Source: Patescibacteria group bacterium (GTDB lineage: Bacteria; Patescibacteriota; UBA1384; XYA2-FULL-43-10; 1-14-0-10-43-13). Taken from it: a stretch of DNA of 5,135 bases. The stretch spans positions 1 through 5,135 of the forward strand of contig JAKJEK010000077.1 of the NCBI GenBank assembly GCA_022705465.1, written 5' to 3'. Positions 4,825 to 5,135 of this stretch are shown here, in pieces. A model generated the notes under the pieces. The model saw nothing but the letters and a program-made list of their open reading frames with translations. It did no database searches and was not told the origin of the DNA. Made by a program: the position numbers and the translations under genes. Positions within the stretch are counted from its first letter, which is position 1; each line of letters begins with the position of its first letter.

Positions 4825-5135
4825 TCAAACACCTGTAAGCTTACTATAGATTTGTTCGTAGACTTCTGCCCGGTTCTCTAAGGTAATGGTAATTACTTCG
4901 ATATCCGGGTTGCCTTTGATCTGCCGGATAAACTCATCGTCATAGACGCTGGTGATTGTACCGATGAAGTGATTGGGCGAGGCAAGATAACTATTTACCA
5001 ACTCCTTGAATCGGGTGGAAAATAGCTCCATCTGGCCTATCTCATCAATATAGAGCAACTGATCAGCACTATAGTTAAACAACGGCTCGATGAATTTATC
5101 GAGGGCTTCTACGTCTACACCATACTTTGAAACCC
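4825..5135 (-). CDS. THEP1-type nucleoside-triphosphatase, C-terminal part (cut by window edge)
   Basis: The frame is open from the right edge (first full codon at 5133) to TGA at 4825-4827, giving 102 residues. Visible features are KYGVDVEALDKF near the edge, the Walker B segment LLYIDEIGQMELFS, SPNHFIGTIT, then DDEFIRQIKGNPDIEVITIT and ENRAEVYEQIYSKL at the end. This order matches the NTPase_1 (THEP1) family of P-loop nucleotide kinase-like phosphatases that hydrolyse NTPs in vitro. The Walker A loop and roughly the first 75-80 residues of a protein usually about 175-190 long lie outside the window. No start should be placed inside the window: the TTG at 5080-5082 falls in the middle of the conserved domain. 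The gap of 147 bases to the YdcF-like gene holds no convincing hairpin, so read-through into that gene is possible. Confidence 0.88.
   Translation of the reverse strand, partial: VSKYGVDVEALDKFIEPLFNYSADQLLYIDEIGQMELFSTRFKELVNSYLASPNHFIGTITSVYDDEFIRQIKGNPDIEVITITLENRAEVYEQIYSKLTGV

Noticed and set aside
1..5135. CRISPR array, tRNA/rRNA, insertion sequence or attachment site
   Set aside because: I saw no regularly spaced repeats, tRNA-like cloverleaf, transposase motif, or terminal repeats with target duplications.

Overview
The window looks like bacterial chromosome from an organism I cannot name. Shine-Dalgarno (SD) sites precede nearly every gene, several promoters are close to the sigma-70 consensus, and Rho-independent hairpins lie between genes. 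TGA, TAA and TAG all act as ordinary stops, so there is no sign of a recoded TGA. The mix of short single-gene units on alternating strands, with two genes I do not recognise, suggests an accessory or sparsely studied lineage. Candidate-phylum bacteria are one possibility, but that is inference.

Left part (1-1318): a possible 3' end of a rightward gene (2-127) meets two leftward paralogs of the DUF892/YciF ferritin-like family. The downstream copy (117-611) is intact. The upstream copy (827-1318) is cut by one in-frame TAA that is followed at once by ATG, so it is a nonsense-broken gene or a gene split into two translatable parts. Each copy has its own good promoter.

Middle part (1319-2741): a rightward gene for a small two-helix membrane protein (1477-1914) converges on a leftward gene for an unrecognised 172-residue protein (2039-2557), with a terminator for each between them. 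The leftward gene has a perfect TTGACA-17-TATAAT promoter, and a perfect 10-bp inverted repeat brackets its -35 box, which suggests tight repressor control.

Right part (2742-5135): a tightly spaced rightward pair encodes a minimal-type nucleotidyltransferase (2742-3458) and a calcineurin-like metallophosphoesterase (3464-4189). All core catalytic residues are visible in both, so they may write and remove a nucleotidyl or phosphate modification on a shared substrate. Converging on them from the right are a compact DUF218/YdcF-like protein (4258-4677) and the C-terminal part of a THEP1-type nucleoside-triphosphatase (4825-5135), which runs off the window edge.

The best candidates for something undescribed are the nucleotidyltransferase-phosphoesterase pair together with the divergent, operator-controlled 172-residue gene, and the split DUF892 paralog.
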